Source of the DNA: an uncultured Collinsella sp.
GTDB lineage: Bacteria; Actinomycetota; Coriobacteriia; Coriobacteriales; Coriobacteriaceae
Direction of reading: 5' to 3'
Assembly (NCBI GenBank): GCA_900542275.1
Contig: UQMW01000008.1
Coordinates: forward strand, 1-64,000
Length of the DNA: 64,000 bases
Shown: positions 23,727 through 32,520 of the stretch, one piece after another
Layout: the number at the start of each line of letters is the position of its first letter
How positions within the stretch are numbered: position 1 is the stretch's first letter
Made by a program: the position numbers and the translations under genes
Notes under the pieces: model-generated
The model's database searches: none
What the model saw: only the letters and a program-made list of their open reading frames with translations
What the model was told of the DNA's origin: nothing

Positions 23727-24159
23727 GGGGCCCTCCCCTCTTAAGCGCCGGACGGCGCGCGAATGTCGGAGCAGATTGTACGCGAGGGCGACGCACGACA
23801 AGGGACGATTGAAGACGATTATCGAGAATCAGCCCAGATTTTTGCTTGGAACCCGCCTGAAATGTTCATTCATCGATGTCTAAATCTGCATTCGTCAAGC
23901 TTTTGGCAAGGTTGCCCCAAAACTGACCAATATCTAACCAAGAACTTGCCACATCACTTGACGCGCGACGCACCAAAAATGGCCCCGCGACTTCTTGGAC
24001 GTTTTTTCGAGCAATATTTTCAATAGCAGATATATGCCGTCAATTACCTTAAGCAGGTAAGCAGCTCAAATGCCATAACAGCCGACTGAATAAAATATCA
24101 AGGCAATGTCACCAATGACTCCCTACGGATCATTTGACAACCAAGGAAACGCCAATGAT
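23727..24159. other. Gene-free, relatively AT-rich spacer between prfA and prmC
   Basis: About 430 bases with no convincing gene. A plus-strand frame at 23763-24026 has no family resemblance and no ribosome site. An imperfect inverted repeat TTTTGGCAA/TTGCCCCAAAA lies near 23901-23922. Base composition is clearly lower in GC than the flanking genes, suggesting decayed or acquired DNA. Confidence 0.5.
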
Positions 24160-24317
24160 TTGGCAATGTCAGCGAGCGACGTCCAGAGCGAACAAGTTGG
24201 CATGAAAAAGGCAAGGCATAGACCTTCTGGTCATGCCTTGCCTTTTGAATGACAAATTGTCGCTCTGGACGGCGCGCAGCGTCGGCTGGTCCGCCGTTCG
24301 GTAGAACGGCGGAACTT
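24160..24317 (-). repeat. Family A structured intergenic repeat, copy 2
   Basis: Same architecture as the copy at 8621. The first hairpin is CCGCCGTTC/GAACGGCGG next to the prfA stop codon, the outer stem is GTCCAGAGCG/CGCTCTGGAC, and the inner terminator-like stem is AAAAGGCAAGGCAT/ATGCCTTGCCTTTT (24204-24246). Where copy 1 has CAAGGCG and GGCAGGGC, this copy has CAGAGCG and GGCAAGGC, with matching changes on the opposite arms. Confidence 0.88.
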
Positions 24318-25383
24318 AGACTGCCTGTGCCAGCTTCTCGGCTCGCTCGGCGGCGGCGAGCGCCTCGATGACGGTGCCGAGCTGATCGCCCAGAAGGACG
24401 CCGTTGTAGGTGGAGTTGAAACCGATGCGGTGATCGGTCACGCGGTCCTGGGGCTGGTTGTAGGTACGGATCTTCTCGGAACGGTTGCCGTGGCCGATCT
24501 GGCTCTGGCGCTCGGCACCGAGCTCGGCCTGCTGCTTCTCGAGTTCCATCTCGTACAGACGGGCGCGCAGCATCTGCATGCAGACCTCGCGGTTCTGGAT
24601 CTGGGAACGCTGCTCCTGCGACTGCACCACGGTGTTGGTGGGCAGGTGGGTGATGCGCACGGCGGAGTAGGTGGTGTTAACGCACTGACCGCCAGGGCCG
24701 GAGGCGCAGTAGGTGTCGATGCGCAGGTCGGACTGGTTGATCTGGACGTCGATCTCCTCGGCCTCGGGAAGTACGGCGACGGTAGCCGTGGAGGTCTGAA
24801 TGCGGCCCTGGGACTCAGTCTTGGGAACGCGCTGGACGCGGTGCACGCCGGACTCGAACTTCATAACGGAGTAGACGCGGTCGCCCTCGACCTTGAACTC
24901 AATGGACTTAAAGCCACCTGCCTCGCTAGGGCTGGAGTCGAGCACGGTGGTCTTCCAGCCGCGCGACTCGCAGAAGCGCTGATACATCTTGTAGAGGTCG
25001 CCGGCAAAGATGGCGGCCTCGTCACCACCGGCGGCGGAGCGAATCTCGACGATGGTGTTCTTGTCGTCGTTGGGGTCGCTCGGAATGAGCATGTACTTGA
25101 TATCTTCCTCGAGCTGGGGAAGCTTGTCCTCGTTCTCGGAGATGTCCATCTGGAGCATCTCCTTCTCGTCAGCATCGGTAGTGTCGCGGAGCATCTCCTT
25201 GGCAGCCTCGATGTCATCGAGCGCGCCGATGTACTCGCGCGAAGCGGCGATGAGGTCGGACTGGTGCGCGTACTCCTTGTTGAGACGCGTGAACTCCTTG
25301 ATGTCGGAGGCGACGGCCGGGTCGGAAAGCTTCTTCTCGAGCTCCTCGTAGGCCTTAATGATCTTTTCGAGCTTGTCGCGCAT
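24316..25383 (-). CDS. prfA: Peptide chain release factor 1
   Basis: Recognises UAA and UAG and triggers peptide release on the ribosome. Codon-recognition tripeptide at 187-189 reads P-K-T where P-A-T or P-V-T is common, in RVQRVPKTESQGR; absence of SPF excludes RF2. The catalytic GGQ is at 231-233 and is followed by Cys rather than the more common His. Length of 355 residues is normal. Strong GGAG precedes the ATG. PrmC, which methylates this GGQ, is encoded downstream. The family A repeat begins at its stop codon. Confidence 0.96.
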   Translation of the reverse strand: MRDKLEKIIKAYEELEKKLSDPAVASDIKEFTRLNKEYAHQSDLIAASREYIGALDDIEAAKEMLRDTTDADEKEMLQMDISENEDKLPQLEEDIKYMLIPSDPNDDKNTIVEIRSAAGGDEAAIFAGDLYKMYQRFCESRGWKTTVLDSSPSEAGGFKSIEFKVEGDRVYSVMKFESGVHRVQRVPKTESQGRIQTSTATVAVLPEAEEIDVQINQSDLRIDTYCASGPGGQCVNTTYSAVRITHLPTNTVVQSQEQRSQIQNREVCMQMLRARLYEMELEKQQAELGAERQSQIGHGNRSEKIRTYNQPQDRVTDHRIGFNSTYNGVLLGDQLGTVIEALAAAERAEKLAQAV

Positions 25384-25578
25384 GGCGGGACTCCTTTATG
25401 TGCGTGAAGGCGAAAATCGGCAGAGTTGATGGGGCGCGCGGCGCCACTGCGGGGGTAAGCCCAGCTAGAACATGTCGATCTTCAGATACATGCGCATCCC
25501 TTCGCGTATGAGGTACATAGTTGCGGTCTAACCCATACATGATAGCGTGCGCAGGCAAACCTGCATATAACCCGCACG

Positions 25579-25613
25579 GAATCCGACAAAGGGAGAGTCC
25601 CTTTGTCGGATTC
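25579..25613. repeat. Family B palindrome, copy 1
   Basis: GAATCCGACAAAGGGA and TCCCTTTGTCGGATTC are perfect 16-bp arms around GAG. The last base is the first base of the M20 peptidase stop codon on the minus strand. No T-run follows, so it is not a standard terminator. Confidence 0.9.
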
Positions 25614-27028
25614 TAGAGCGTATGGAGCAGGGAGATGAGGAAGCGTACGCCCTGGAGGTAGGCGCGGCGGGTGATGCGCTCGTTGGTGCCGTGGACGCCG
25701 CGGTCGCACTCGTCATCGTCGACCACAAACGCCGAAAAACGAATGCATTCGGAGCAAATGTGCTGGTAGTTGGCAGCGTCGGTCGCGCCGATCACGGTCG
25801 AGGGAACAATCGCCAACGGCTCGGATGATCCGTTTTCCTCCGTCCCCTTTGGATCGCGGAAATAGCGGGCGGCGATGGAGCGAACCGCCTCGAGGCCGGG
25901 ACCACCGATGCGCGGGGACGGCGAGGGCTCGGAGCTGCCGGGGCCCAGCTCCACTTCGACACGACCGGCAAGGTCCGCCCCGGCAACCGCCTCACGGCAG
26001 CGCGCCACAACGTCGGCCACGCTCGTGCCCTCGAGCATGCGGAAGTTAATGTTTGCCCACATATCCTGCGGCATTACGTTGGCGCCGGTGCTGCCACCCT
26101 CGATCTGGGTCGGTGCACAGGTGGTGGTCACGAGCGGATAGAGCTTCTTGCTGGCGAGGCACTCGCGCACGATGGCGTCCTTGTTGGAAGCAATCTCGTC
26201 GGCCGTGTAGAGCTCCAGCTCGACGAGCTGTGCGGCAAGCAGGTCCGTGACGCGCGTCGGCCACTCGATATCGCAGATTGCGGTGATGGCACGGCTCAAC
26301 ACCTCGAGCGACGTGCCGCCGTAGGGGTTGGAAGAATGCCCACCCGCGCTCTTTGTCTTGAGCACAATGTCGGCATAACCCTTCTCAGCCAGGTCGGCGT
26401 GCATGAGCCAACCCTCGCCCGCGTTGTACTCGGCAGCCGAAACAATACGGTAGTCACCCTCGTCGATCAGATATTCAAGTTCAACACCGCGCTCCTCGAG
26501 CACGCGGCCGATAGCTCCAGCGCCGTACTGCGTGGTTTCCTCGTCCTGGCCAAAGGCGAGCAACAGCGAACGCTTGTGCTCCCAGCCGTGCGCCAACGCA
26601 TACTCAACCGCCTCGAGAATGCCTGCGACCTGATCCTTCATGTCGATAGCGCCGCGACCCCAAATGTAGGTGTCGTCCACCTGTCCGCTAAAGGGGGCGT
26701 GCGTCCAGTCGGCCTCGGTACCCGGCACCACGGGGACCACGTCCATGTGGCCCATGAGCATGACGGGTTTGAGGGCGGAGTCGGAACCGCCAAGCGTCAC
26801 CAACAGCGAGTGGTCGATAAGCTCGACCTCGCCCGCCGCAAACACGCGCGGCCAGGCCTGCTGCATATAGGCGCGCAGGTCGTCGAAGGGCTGCCAGTCC
26901 ACCGCCTCGGCATCCATGCTCGAGATGGTCGGAAACGACAGCACGCGGCCCAAGCGCTCGCACGCGCCGGCCTCGTCCATATCGGCAAAATCGTCCTCAT
27001 GCGCAAAGAAGCGCCAAACCTCGGCCAT
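25613..27028 (-). CDS. M20 family metallopeptidase/hydrolase
   Basis: Zinc-dependent amidohydrolase or carboxypeptidase of the M20/M25/M40 family; substrate unknown. Metal motifs: LMGHMDVVPV, RGAIDMKDQ, and GQDEETTQYGA with the catalytic Glu pair, and the distal His in RGVHGTNERI. The dimerisation domain insert contains SAGGHSSNPYGG. The 471-residue length fits the carnosinase/PM20D1-like branch rather than the 370-residue DapE type. No signal peptide, so cytoplasmic. It follows the amino-acid ABC importer with a probable terminator in between; a role in using imported peptides is a guess. Confidence 0.85.
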   Translation of the reverse strand: MAEVWRFFAHEDDFADMDEAGACERLGRVLSFPTISSMDAEAVDWQPFDDLRAYMQQAWPRVFAAGEVELIDHSLLVTLGGSDSALKPVMLMGHMDVVPVVPGTEADWTHAPFSGQVDDTYIWGRGAIDMKDQVAGILEAVEYALAHGWEHKRSLLLAFGQDEETTQYGAGAIGRVLEERGVELEYLIDEGDYRIVSAAEYNAGEGWLMHADLAEKGYADIVLKTKSAGGHSSNPYGGTSLEVLSRAITAICDIEWPTRVTDLLAAQLVELELYTADEIASNKDAIVRECLASKKLYPLVTTTCAPTQIEGGSTGANVMPQDMWANINFRMLEGTSVADVVARCREAVAGADLAGRVEVELGPGSSEPSPSPRIGGPGLEAVRSIAARYFRDPKGTEENGSSEPLAIVPSTVIGATDAANYQHICSECIRFSAFVVDDDECDRGVHGTNERITRRAYLQGVRFLISLLHTL

Positions 27029-27054
27029 GACATCCTTTCGATTGTGACGACAAA

Positions 27055-27076
27055 GGCCGCCCCACGGGAGCGGCCC
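27055..27076 (-). terminator. Probable terminator after the ABC importer genes
   Basis: On the minus strand GGCCGCTCCC pairs with GGGGCGGCC around a short loop and is followed by TTTGT. The T-run is short, so termination may be partial. Confidence 0.5.
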
Positions 27077-27099
27077 TGCAACGTAGGCGTTTGCGCCGG

Positions 27100-27885
27100 T
27101 TATTTGTCCTCGAGATAGCGAGAGAGGAACTCGCGAGTGCGCTGGTGCTTGGGATTGCCGAAGAGCTCGGCCGGCGCGGCGTCCTCGAGTACCACGCCCT
27201 TGTCCATAAAGACCACGCGGTCGGATACGGTTCGGGCAAAGGCCATCTCATGCGTGACGACGACCATGGTCATGCCGTCGGCAGCGAGCTTGCGCATGAC
27301 CTCGAGCACCTCGCCCACGATCTCGGGGTCGAGCGCCGAGGTCGGCTCGTCAAACAGCATGATCTGCGGATTCATGCACAGGGCACGAGCGATGGCCACA
27401 CGCTGCTTTTGACCACCGGACAGGCGACCCACGGCGGCGTGCGCGAACTTTTCGAGTCCCACGCTCGCCAGATGCTCCATCGCGACCTTCTCGGCCTCGG
27501 CCTTGCTCATCTTTTTGAGCGTGACGGGCGCGAGCGTGCAGTTGTCGAGCACGTCCATATTGTTGAACAGGTTGAAGCCCTGGAACACCATGCCGATGTC
27601 CTCGCGCAGCTTATTGATATTGCAGCGCTCGGCCGTAAGGTCCTGGCCGTGGAACCAGATGTGGCCCGCGTCCGGGGTCTCGAGCAGGTTGAGGCAGCGC
27701 AGGAAGGTCGACTTGCCCGAGCCCGAGGCGCCGATAATGGTGACGACCTCGCCGGGATTGACAGCGAGGTCGATGCCCTTAAGCACCTCGAGCGAGCCAA
27801 AGCTCTTGCGCAGGCCCTCGACGCGGATAAGCGGCTCATTGGTCTGTGCGGCGGCCGCGGTGCCGGTAGTGGCGGTATCTGCCAT
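27100..27885 (-). CDS. Polar amino acid ABC transporter, ATP-binding protein
   Basis: GlnQ/HisP-type ATPase of an amino-acid importer. Walker A is [11 protein letters not shown], the Q-loop FQGFNLFNN, the signature [16 protein letters not shown], Walker [13 protein letters not shown], and the switch His in VVVTHEM. From the ATG at 27885 (GAGGAG upstream) the protein has 261 residues, with about 16 Ala/Thr-rich residues before the core. It lies 22 bases after the permease gene. Confidence 0.94.
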   Translation of the reverse strand: MADTATTGTAAAAQTNEPLIRVEGLRKSFGSLEVLKGIDLAVNPGEVVTIIGASGSGKSTFLRCLNLLETPDAGHIWFHGQDLTAERCNINKLREDIGMVFQGFNLFNNMDVLDNCTLAPVTLKKMSKAEAEKVAMEHLASVGLEKFAHAAVGRLSGGQKQRVAIARALCMNPQIMLFDEPTSALDPEIVGEVLEVMRKLAADGMTMVVVTHEMAFARTVSDRVVFMDKGVVLEDAAPAELFGNPKHQRTREFLSRYLEDK

Positions 27886-27907
27886 GATGATTCTCCTCGT
27901 CTTGAGC

Positions 27908-29056
27908 CTAGTTGGAGCTGGGCAGCGTTGCCGGGGCCTCGGCGCCAAGCTTTTTGCCAAAGGCCTCGAGCAGGCGGCTCGCCACGAGCGTCAGGATCAG
28001 GTAGACCACGAGCGCCACGCAGTAGACCTCCATCTGGCGGTAGTACACGCCGGCGACCGTGGTAGTAGCGTACATGAGGTCAAACACGCCGATGACCGAA
28101 AGCACCGACGAATCCTTGATGTTGATGATGAGCTCGTTGGTGAGCGCCGGAATCGCATTTTTAATGCCCTGGGGGAACACGACCTTGCGCATGGCTTGCC
28201 ACTGTGACAGACCCAGCGAGCGCGCTGCCTCGGCCTGACCGGGGTCGATGGACTCGATGCCGCCGCGCAGGACCTCCATCATGTAGGCGGTAGAGTTGAG
28301 CGAGATGGTGACGAGGCCGGCAGTGAAGGTACTCCAGATCTGGTTGGCCTGGGCGGTCTCGAAGCCCATGCCGCGCAAAACGGTGAAGCCCGCGTAATAG
28401 ATGAGTAGGCCCTGGACCATCATGGGCGTGCCACGCACGATGGTGGAGTAGATGGTCGCAAAGCCGCGGCCGACACTCTTAAAGAAGCGCACCAGGTCGT
28501 TGTCCACGCGATCGAAGGTCTGAATGCGCAAAAACACAAAGAGCAGCGCAAGGAAAAAAGCGATGACGGTACCGAAGGTCGCAAGTGCGATGGTGATCTC
28601 GATGCCGCGGATAAAGAAGTCCCCGCTCTTGTAGGTCATGTAGACCAGGCTCGACAAAAAGTCGCTGGGGTTGGAGTCCGAGACAATACTCACCTGCACC
28701 AGGTCGATAAACGACATGACGCAGCGGTCGACAAAGAAGATCGCCGCGATGACGACCACGACATAGCTGCCCAGGCGCGCGCCGCGACGGAAACGCTCGG
28801 ATGCAAACGGTGACTTTTCGCGATAGTCGCTCCAGTGCATAACCTTGGTGACGAGCGCTGCCGCCGACACGACGATCCAGGCCCAAAGAATCGCCCAAAG
28901 GCAATCTTGGAAGATGCCGGTGGGCGCCAAAAAGCTCAGCGGCGTGGGGTTGCGCTGGCTAAATGCCAAGCCGAGCGCCGCGATAACGCTCGTGCCCAGG
29001 TACACATAACGGTGGTCGGCCTTGATAAAGGAGGCCAGACGATTGATGCCTTTCAT
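27908..29056 (-). CDS. Polar amino acid ABC transporter, permease
   Basis: HisM/GlnP-type membrane subunit. The C-terminal 220 residues carry the permease domain with five helices and the EAA loop [21 protein letters not shown] that contacts the ATPase. The N-terminal 130 residues add two or three further membrane helices, making it longer (382) than the usual 220-residue permease but with no fused binding domain. It lies 9 bases after the substrate-binding protein gene. Confidence 0.92.
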   Translation of the reverse strand: MKGINRLASFIKADHRYVYLGTSVIAALGLAFSQRNPTPLSFLAPTGIFQDCLWAILWAWIVVSAAALVTKVMHWSDYREKSPFASERFRRGARLGSYVVVVIAAIFFVDRCVMSFIDLVQVSIVSDSNPSDFLSSLVYMTYKSGDFFIRGIEITIALATFGTVIAFFLALLFVFLRIQTFDRVDNDLVRFFKSVGRGFATIYSTIVRGTPMMVQGLLIYYAGFTVLRGMGFETAQANQIWSTFTAGLVTISLNSTAYMMEVLRGGIESIDPGQAEAARSLGLSQWQAMRKVVFPQGIKNAIPALTNELIINIKDSSVLSVIGVFDLMYATTTVAGVYYRQMEVYCVALVVYLILTLVASRLLEAFGKKLGAEAPATLPSSN

Positions 29057-29065
29057 GCTGCCTCC

Positions 29066-29992
29066 CTATGCCGGCTGACGGTCGAGGCACGCGTCCCACA
29101 TTTGGTCGCGCTCCTCTTGGCTAATGCCCTTGAGTGTCTTGTCGATGAGCTTAAGCAGTTTGTCCGATCCCTTGCGGCAACCGACATTCGCCGTGACCTC
29201 CTGCTTAAAGCCCTCGCCCTCGGCAAAGTGGATGGGGACGATACCGGGATTTTGGGCCATATAGCCCTTTTCGTTCTCCGTGTTGTAGGTCACGGCGTCG
29301 CACGTGCCCTGCAGCAGATTCGAGAACACCGTGGGGACCGAATCGACCGGGTTCTTGTGCACAACGCCCGGAATCTCGTCGATGACGGTATCGAGCATGG
29401 TGTCCTTTTGGCCGAGCACCGTGGCACCGCTGAAGTCGCTGAGCTTGGTGGCGTTTTGGTAGGGCGAGCCCTCTTTTACGAACAGGCCAAAGTAGCCAAT
29501 GAAGTACGGGTCGGAAAAGCCGACGGACTCCTCGCGCTCGGGCGTGGCGCTCATGCCGGCGATGATGAGGTCAATCTGGCCGTTGTTGAGCGAGTCGATA
29601 AGGCCCGAGAAGCTCTGCTTGACGGCAACGGGCTCGCCGCCGAGAGCCTTGCAGACGATCTTGGCGATCTGGACATCGTAGCCATCGGCGTAAGCGCCCT
29701 GCACGTTGTCGATAGGGATGGTGTACTCGCTGGCTTCGGAGACCTGCCAGTTGTATGGGGCGTAGGCCGCCTCCATGCCGACGCGGATCTTGTCCTTGCC
29801 GATCACGGAATCGGACAGGTCGTCGCGACCGCCGCCCGTGGTGGGCTGGACCACCTTGAGCGTGGACGGGCGCTGGCAGCCGGCAAGCGCGCCGGCGACG
29901 ACGGAAGCGCTCGCAGCGAGAGCGCTACCCAAAAAGATGCGACGGCTGCATACCGGCTGTGGATGCGCGTCGCGTTGATGGGGAGAATGCAT
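29066..29992 (-). CDS. Amino acid ABC transporter substrate-binding lipoprotein
   Basis: Extracellular type-3 solute-binding protein. The N-terminus has a twin-arginine motif SRRIFL, a hydrophobic stretch and a lipobox LAGC, so it is probably exported folded by Tat and lipid-anchored. The binding domain starts at KIRVGMEAAYAPYNW and includes the typical DGYDVQIAKIVCKALG, FSGLIDSLNNGQIDLI and MSATPEREESVGFSDPY. The ATG at 29992 with GGAAGG upstream is preferred to the open frame reaching 30064. First gene of the importer operon. The exact amino acid cannot be told. Confidence 0.93.
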   Translation of the reverse strand: MHSPHQRDAHPQPVCSRRIFLGSALAASASVVAGALAGCQRPSTLKVVQPTTGGGRDDLSDSVIGKDKIRVGMEAAYAPYNWQVSEASEYTIPIDNVQGAYADGYDVQIAKIVCKALGGEPVAVKQSFSGLIDSLNNGQIDLIIAGMSATPEREESVGFSDPYFIGYFGLFVKEGSPYQNATKLSDFSGATVLGQKDTMLDTVIDEIPGVVHKNPVDSVPTVFSNLLQGTCDAVTYNTENEKGYMAQNPGIVPIHFAEGEGFKQEVTANVGCRKGSDKLLKLIDKTLKGISQEERDQMWDACLDRQPA

Positions 29993-30113
29993 AATCTGCC
30001 TTCCCTGTTGAATCGTATGCTGACGACTTAACAGGATATACGCCAGCGACCAGCAGCGCAGCACAAGCTCGAAAAATTAATAGACACACGGTAGTCATTG
30101 GGAGCGTCGATGT

Positions 30114-30272
30114 TTTGGCAATGCCAGCGAGCGCCACCCAGAGCGAACAAGTTAGCATGAAAAAGGCAAGGCATAGACCTTCTGGTCATGCCTTGCCTTT
30201 TGAATGACAAATTGTCGCTCTGGGTGGCGCGCAGCGTCGACCGGTCCGTCGTTCGTTAGAACGGCGGAACCT
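30114..30272 (-). repeat. Family A structured intergenic repeat, copy 3
   Basis: Same three-stem architecture as copies at 8621 and 24160. The outer stem is the longest here, GCGCCACCCAGAGCG pairing perfectly with CGCTCTGGGTGGCGC. The tip hairpin has one C/A mismatch. The inner terminator-like stem is identical to copy 2. It ends at the stop codon of the epimerase gene at 30273. Confidence 0.88.
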
Positions 30273-31166
30273 CTAGAGCAGGGTAACGCTAAAGCTGCGA
30301 ACGTCCGTCTCACCCGGTGCCAAGGTAATGGTGTTGACCTTGTGCTCAAAGACGTCGTCCTCGGTGTCCATGGTGGTGTGGCCGGTCCAGGGCTCGAGCG
30401 CCACAAACGGGGCGTCGTTGGCGGCAGACCACACGCCGATGTACTTAAAGCCCTCAAAGTCGATCTTGACGCCGTGGCCCGACTTGCGGCCGCGCAGCGT
30501 GAGCGTGGAACCCGGGGCATCGGTGAACATGATGGCATCGTTATCGAAGCTGCGGTGCGTGATGGGCAGCACGTCCGAGTTATCGGGAGCCTTGTAGCTG
30601 CCCTCGAACGTCATAAGGCCATCGGGCGTGATGACGGGGGCCTCGTTAGTCCAGGCCTCGGTAAACGCCAGCTCGTAATCCTCAAACACCTCGTCCTCGG
30701 CACCGGGGGCGGGCACGTTGAATGCAGGATGACCGCCCACCGAGAACGGCAGGGCCACGTCGCCGGTGTTGGTGACGGCAAAGGTCTGCGTGAGCGTGGC
30801 GTCGCCGGTCAGGGCATAGGTCATGTTGAGCTTAAAGTGGAACGGGAACGCCTTGAGCGACTCGGGCGTGTCAGTGATCTCGTACGTTACCGAGGAGCCG
30901 TCCTCCGAAACCTCGACCAACTTGTGCTCGACGATGCGAGCGAGTCCGTGGCGCGGCATCTCGCAGGTGCCGGCCGCAGATGTCGCCATGTTGTTGCGCA
31001 GCGATCCCACGATGGGGAACAGGATAGGCGCATGCTTGCCCCAAAAGGCCGGGTCGCCCTGCCACAGATACTCGTTGCCGTTGAGGGCAAGGCTCGTGAG
31101 CTGGGCGCCCATGGAATCGATGGCCGCGGTGAGGCCGCCGCGCTTGATGGTAGTGACGGTGGACAT
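30273..31166 (-). CDS. Aldose 1-epimerase family protein
   Basis: Galactose-mutarotase-like beta-sandwich protein acting on an aldose or sugar phosphate. Visible family features: PILFPIVGSLRNN near residue 47, the catalytic His in PRHGLAR and in VGGHPAFNVP, and the late Glu in FVALEPWTGHT. The 297-residue length and style match the LacX/YeaD-like branch rather than GalM proper. The ATG at 31166 has GGAGGAAG upstream. It is probably transcribed alone. Confidence 0.85.
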   Translation of the reverse strand: MSTVTTIKRGGLTAAIDSMGAQLTSLALNGNEYLWQGDPAFWGKHAPILFPIVGSLRNNMATSAAGTCEMPRHGLARIVEHKLVEVSEDGSSVTYEITDTPESLKAFPFHFKLNMTYALTGDATLTQTFAVTNTGDVALPFSVGGHPAFNVPAPGAEDEVFEDYELAFTEAWTNEAPVITPDGLMTFEGSYKAPDNSDVLPITHRSFDNDAIMFTDAPGSTLTLRGRKSGHGVKIDFEGFKYIGVWSAANDAPFVALEPWTGHTTMDTEDDVFEHKVNTITLAPGETDVRSFSVTLL

Positions 31167-31245
31167 GCTACTTCCTCCAATAGTAAACAACGGTGTCGAG
31201 GGCTATTGTCCCACTCTTGGCGGCAAGGAGAAGCGACAGGCACAG

Positions 31246-32121
31246 TTATTGAACGATTGCGTAAAGGTCGAACCCGCCCTGCGGCGTGCTGTCGACCGTA
31301 TCGGGCGCCTGTGAATTAAAACTCACCGGAACCATGCGCTTTGAGGCACGGTAACGCGTGCCGTCGGTGGCGACGGGCGGCTCATCGACCGTGAGCTCGT
31401 AGTCGCCGGGCTTGAGCTCGATGCCGTCACCTTCGGAATTAACGTATTGATACTCGTCGATTGCTTGTCCCTTGAGCGTGCGGCCCACGATATGGATGAG
31501 CATTTGGCTATCGCCGCGCGCGGTATCCCACGTCGCGCCGTCCTTAACCTCGACCGACACATGCACTGAGCGCGTGCGGCTGAGCGATTGCTCGACAGAC
31601 ATCTCGACCTTGGCGGCGTCTTTGCGCTGTTGTTCAACATGGCTCCAGACGTTTCCAATTGCCGAGCAAGCGATGACGCCGGCCATGAAGGCGATGAGGA
31701 TGGGGCCGAGTGGTGAGCGGCGGGCCGCGTCTTCCTCGCGAGCCAGGTTGGGGCGATGCGTGGGGGCGGGCGCCTGGGCACCCTGCGCGGGCACGTCGAG
31801 TATGCTGAAGGATGCCGTGCTGCCGGGGTCGATGTTATGGCGCGGCTGCGGGGTCTTGGCCGGCGAGATGGACATGTCCGCCGGCTCACCGAGTGTGGCC
31901 GTGGCATCGGCCTTAGCCTCATCGGCCTCGGCTTGGGCCCAAGCCTGCTCAAAGGTCAGGGGCTCGGCGGGGTCGGAATCGGCATCCGAGTCAAGCGCAT
32001 CGCCAGCATCGGAGTCCACATCGGTCCCGTCGCTCAACTCATCACTTGGCAAGGGCTCGTCCCACACCTCATCCGGAGCCTCGCCCTCGCTGTACCACCA
32101 TTCAAAGCTATCGATATCCAT
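31246..32121 (-). CDS. Hypothetical single-pass membrane protein with acidic N-terminal region
   Basis: I do not recognise this family. From the ATG at 32121 it has about 291 residues: an acidic, Asp/Glu/Ser-rich disordered region (1-60), a Pro/Ala-rich linker, one membrane helix near residues 137-158 (GPILIAFMAGVIACSAIGNVW), and a C-terminal extracellular domain of about 130 residues rich in beta-strand character. The topology suggests a cytoplasmic acidic tail with an external sensor-like or structural domain. Neighbours give no clue. Confidence 0.75.
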   Translation of the reverse strand: MDIDSFEWWYSEGEAPDEVWDEPLPSDELSDGTDVDSDAGDALDSDADSDPAEPLTFEQAWAQAEADEAKADATATLGEPADMSISPAKTPQPRHNIDPGSTASFSILDVPAQGAQAPAPTHRPNLAREEDAARRSPLGPILIAFMAGVIACSAIGNVWSHVEQQRKDAAKVEMSVEQSLSRTRSVHVSVEVKDGATWDTARGDSQMLIHIVGRTLKGQAIDEYQYVNSEGDGIELKPGDYELTVDEPPVATDGTRYRASKRMVPVSFNSQAPDTVDSTPQGGFDLYAIVQ

Positions 32122-32206
32122 ACGGGGCGCCCCCTTGGCCTCGCAAATAAACACTTGCTAGCCTTATACCCCCAGACGGCACGGCGGCTCGCCGGCACAG
32201 ATAGGA

Positions 32207-32271
32207 AAACCATCACAACATTCGACGCTTTTCCTCGTTTTCGAGATTTTCATCGAATGTTGTGACGGTTT
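32207..32271. repeat. Family C 65-bp element, copy 1
   Basis: Ends AAACCATCACAACATTCGA and TCGAATGTTGTGACGGTTT pair almost perfectly around a conserved centre containing TTTTCCTCGTTTTCGAG. It shares its centre with copies at 32353 and 40235; the A at the CAT/CAC positions is compensated on the other arm at most sites. Confidence 0.85.
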
Positions 32272-32291
32272 GGGCGGCAGCCATGCCGCGA

Positions 32292-32322
32292 ATGTGACAA
32301 AGGGACTGTCCTCTTGTCACAT
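32292..32322. repeat. Family B palindrome, copy 2 (degenerate centre)
   Basis: ATGTGACAA and TTGTCACAT pair; the inner AGGGAC/GTCCTCT part is partly mismatched compared with other copies. It lies 20 bases after a family C element, the same spacing as at 40299-40320. Confidence 0.8.
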
Positions 32323-32352
32323 GGATGGGTTGCGACCCCCCCCCTGGGCAGA

Positions 32353-32417
32353 AAACCGTCCCAACAATCAACGGTTTTCCTCGTTTTCGAGTTTTTCGCC
32401 GAATGTTGGGACGGTTT
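32353..32417. repeat. Family C 65-bp element, copy 2
   Basis: AAACCGTCCCAACA and TGTTGGGACGGTTT are perfect 14-bp arms of the 65-base element. The flank CTGGGCAGAAAA before it also precedes the copy at 40235. It lies 104 bases before the LysR gene; the rest of this spacer shows no gene. Confidence 0.88.
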
Positions 32418-32520
32418 GGCGGTCCATACGCCCCAAAACCGTCCAAATAGCACCGCAAGTTCCGAGGGAAAACGTGGGAGAATGAAATCCGATGGCACCG
32501 TAGCGCAGGAAGGACTATCC

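Noticed and set aside
23763..24026. An 87-codon plus-strand frame in the prfA-prmC spacer
   Set aside because: No ribosome site, no family pattern, and amino-acid make-up unlike the neighbouring proteins.
24316..25383. Assignment as release factor 2
   Set aside because: No SPF tripeptide and no frameshift site near the start; the P-K-T motif and context with prmC fit RF1.
25579..25613. Family B palindromes as ordinary rho-independent terminators
   Set aside because: None is followed by a T-run on either strand, and one sits inside an operon.
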